Of a stretch of DNA of 46,033 nucleotides, positions 45,826 through 46,033 are shown in pieces. Source of the DNA: an uncultured Gammaproteobacteria bacterium (GTDB lineage: Bacteria; Pseudomonadota; Gammaproteobacteria; Arenicellales; JAANXG01). The notes beneath the pieces were generated by a model. The model saw nothing but the letters and a program-made list of their open reading frames with translations, made no database searches and was not told where the DNA came from. The stretch spans positions 1-46,033 of the forward strand of contig CALZGZ010000029.1 of NCBI GenBank assembly GCA_945787105.1. The letters run 5' to 3'. Numbering within the stretch: the first letter of the stretch is position 1; each line of letters begins with the position of its first letter. The position numbers and the translations under genes are program-made.

Positions 45826-45918
45826 CCGGCAAGTTTCCGCGCCACGGGGCGAAAACGGGGGAGCGGCGCGCTGGCATGTTGCGGTCAGGGGCCGGATCTG
45901 AGGCCAGATTTGGGGAGG

Positions 45919-45947
45919 TCGACTCGCAACCGGTTTCTTCCTACAAT
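45919..45947 (+). promoter_or_regulatory. Promoter of the tRNA operon
   Basis: TCGACT (45919-45924) and TACAAT (45942-45947) are 17 bases apart. The next bases (CCGCCCCC) form the GC-rich discriminator typical of stable-RNA promoters under stringent control. The tRNA starts 19 bases after the -10 box. Confidence 0.6.
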
Positions 45948-45965
45948 CCGCCCCCTGGTGGCATG

Positions 45966-46033
45966 GCCCGCATAGCTCAGCTGGTAGAGCAGCTGATTTG
46001 TAATCAGCCGGTCGGGGGTTCGAGTCCCTCTGC
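45966..46033 (+). tRNA. tRNA-Thr (anticodon TGT), truncated by window end
   Basis: The acceptor strand GCCCGCA is followed by a D-arm (GCTCAGCTGGTAGAGC), the anticodon arm GCTGA-TTTGTAA-TCAGC with anticodon TGT, and the T-arm GGGGGTTCGAGTCCCTC. The 3' acceptor half is cut off after TGC. In gammaproteobacteria this tRNA-Thr often begins a tRNA cluster before tuf. Confidence 0.93.

Overview
The window reads as chromosome of a gammaproteobacterium with an autotrophic, probably sulfur-oxidising lifestyle (inference). The signs are a GlnRS of the gamma type, the gene order birA-coaX-SPOR protein-tRNA-Thr at the right edge (in this class usually followed by more tRNAs and tuf), a class I phosphoribulokinase of the Calvin cycle, a class I polyhydroxyalkanoate synthase, a DsrE-like protein, a YeeE/YedE sulfur transporter and several cytochromes (c', diheme c, b561). 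I see no phage, plasmid or transposase gene.

Layout. 1-2073: 3' end of an SPFH/GYF protein and its zinc-ribbon partner, separated by a dispersed repeat. 2194-5675 (minus): glnS, YceI, cytochrome b561, YceI. 6118-10317: YjbQ, phaC, DsrE-like (minus), glutathione transferase. 10516-12122 (minus): YeeE/YedE transporter coupled to a small GGYG-repeat membrane protein. 12864-16647: NitT/TauT-type ABC importer followed by a sulfotransferase. 16810-20252: thioredoxin-like lipoprotein, dusA, cytochrome c', diheme cytochrome c. 20401-23903: AsmA, START-like protein, FrnE-like DsbA protein. 24398-29103: Gld-type ABC exporter operon behind a Fur-box-like operator. 29170-32427: ilvD, SH3/TIGR04211 protein, ankyrin membrane protein. 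32463-34286 (minus): SLC13/RCK permease. 34870-35760: phosphoribulokinase. 36210-41821: complete liv ABC operon with a DUF6867 protein, closed by a clear terminator. 42177-43319 (minus): ispG. 43403-46033: birA, coaX, SPOR protein, tRNA-Thr.

The most striking feature is not a gene. About eight copies of a 260-400 bp intergenic element with 15-20 bp terminal inverted repeats (TAGCCCGCATATTGC...) recur across the window, in both orientations, together about 2.4 kb or 5 percent of the sequence. Copies carry an inner inverted-repeat module, a conserved short stem, and in some a 22-bp tandem repeat. The ends of the element supply stop codons to two genes and the likely start codon or signal-peptide region of two others. 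No transposase is present here, so it looks like a non-autonomous (MITE-like) family that has become part of gene boundaries.

Two accessory loci deserve attention: the YeeE/YedE transporter coupled to the GGYG-repeat protein, with a perfect 17-bp palindrome in the upstream gap, and the adjacent ABC importer plus sulfotransferase on the other side of that gap. Together they could form a sulfur-compound uptake and handling region, but the substrate cannot be read from the sequence.
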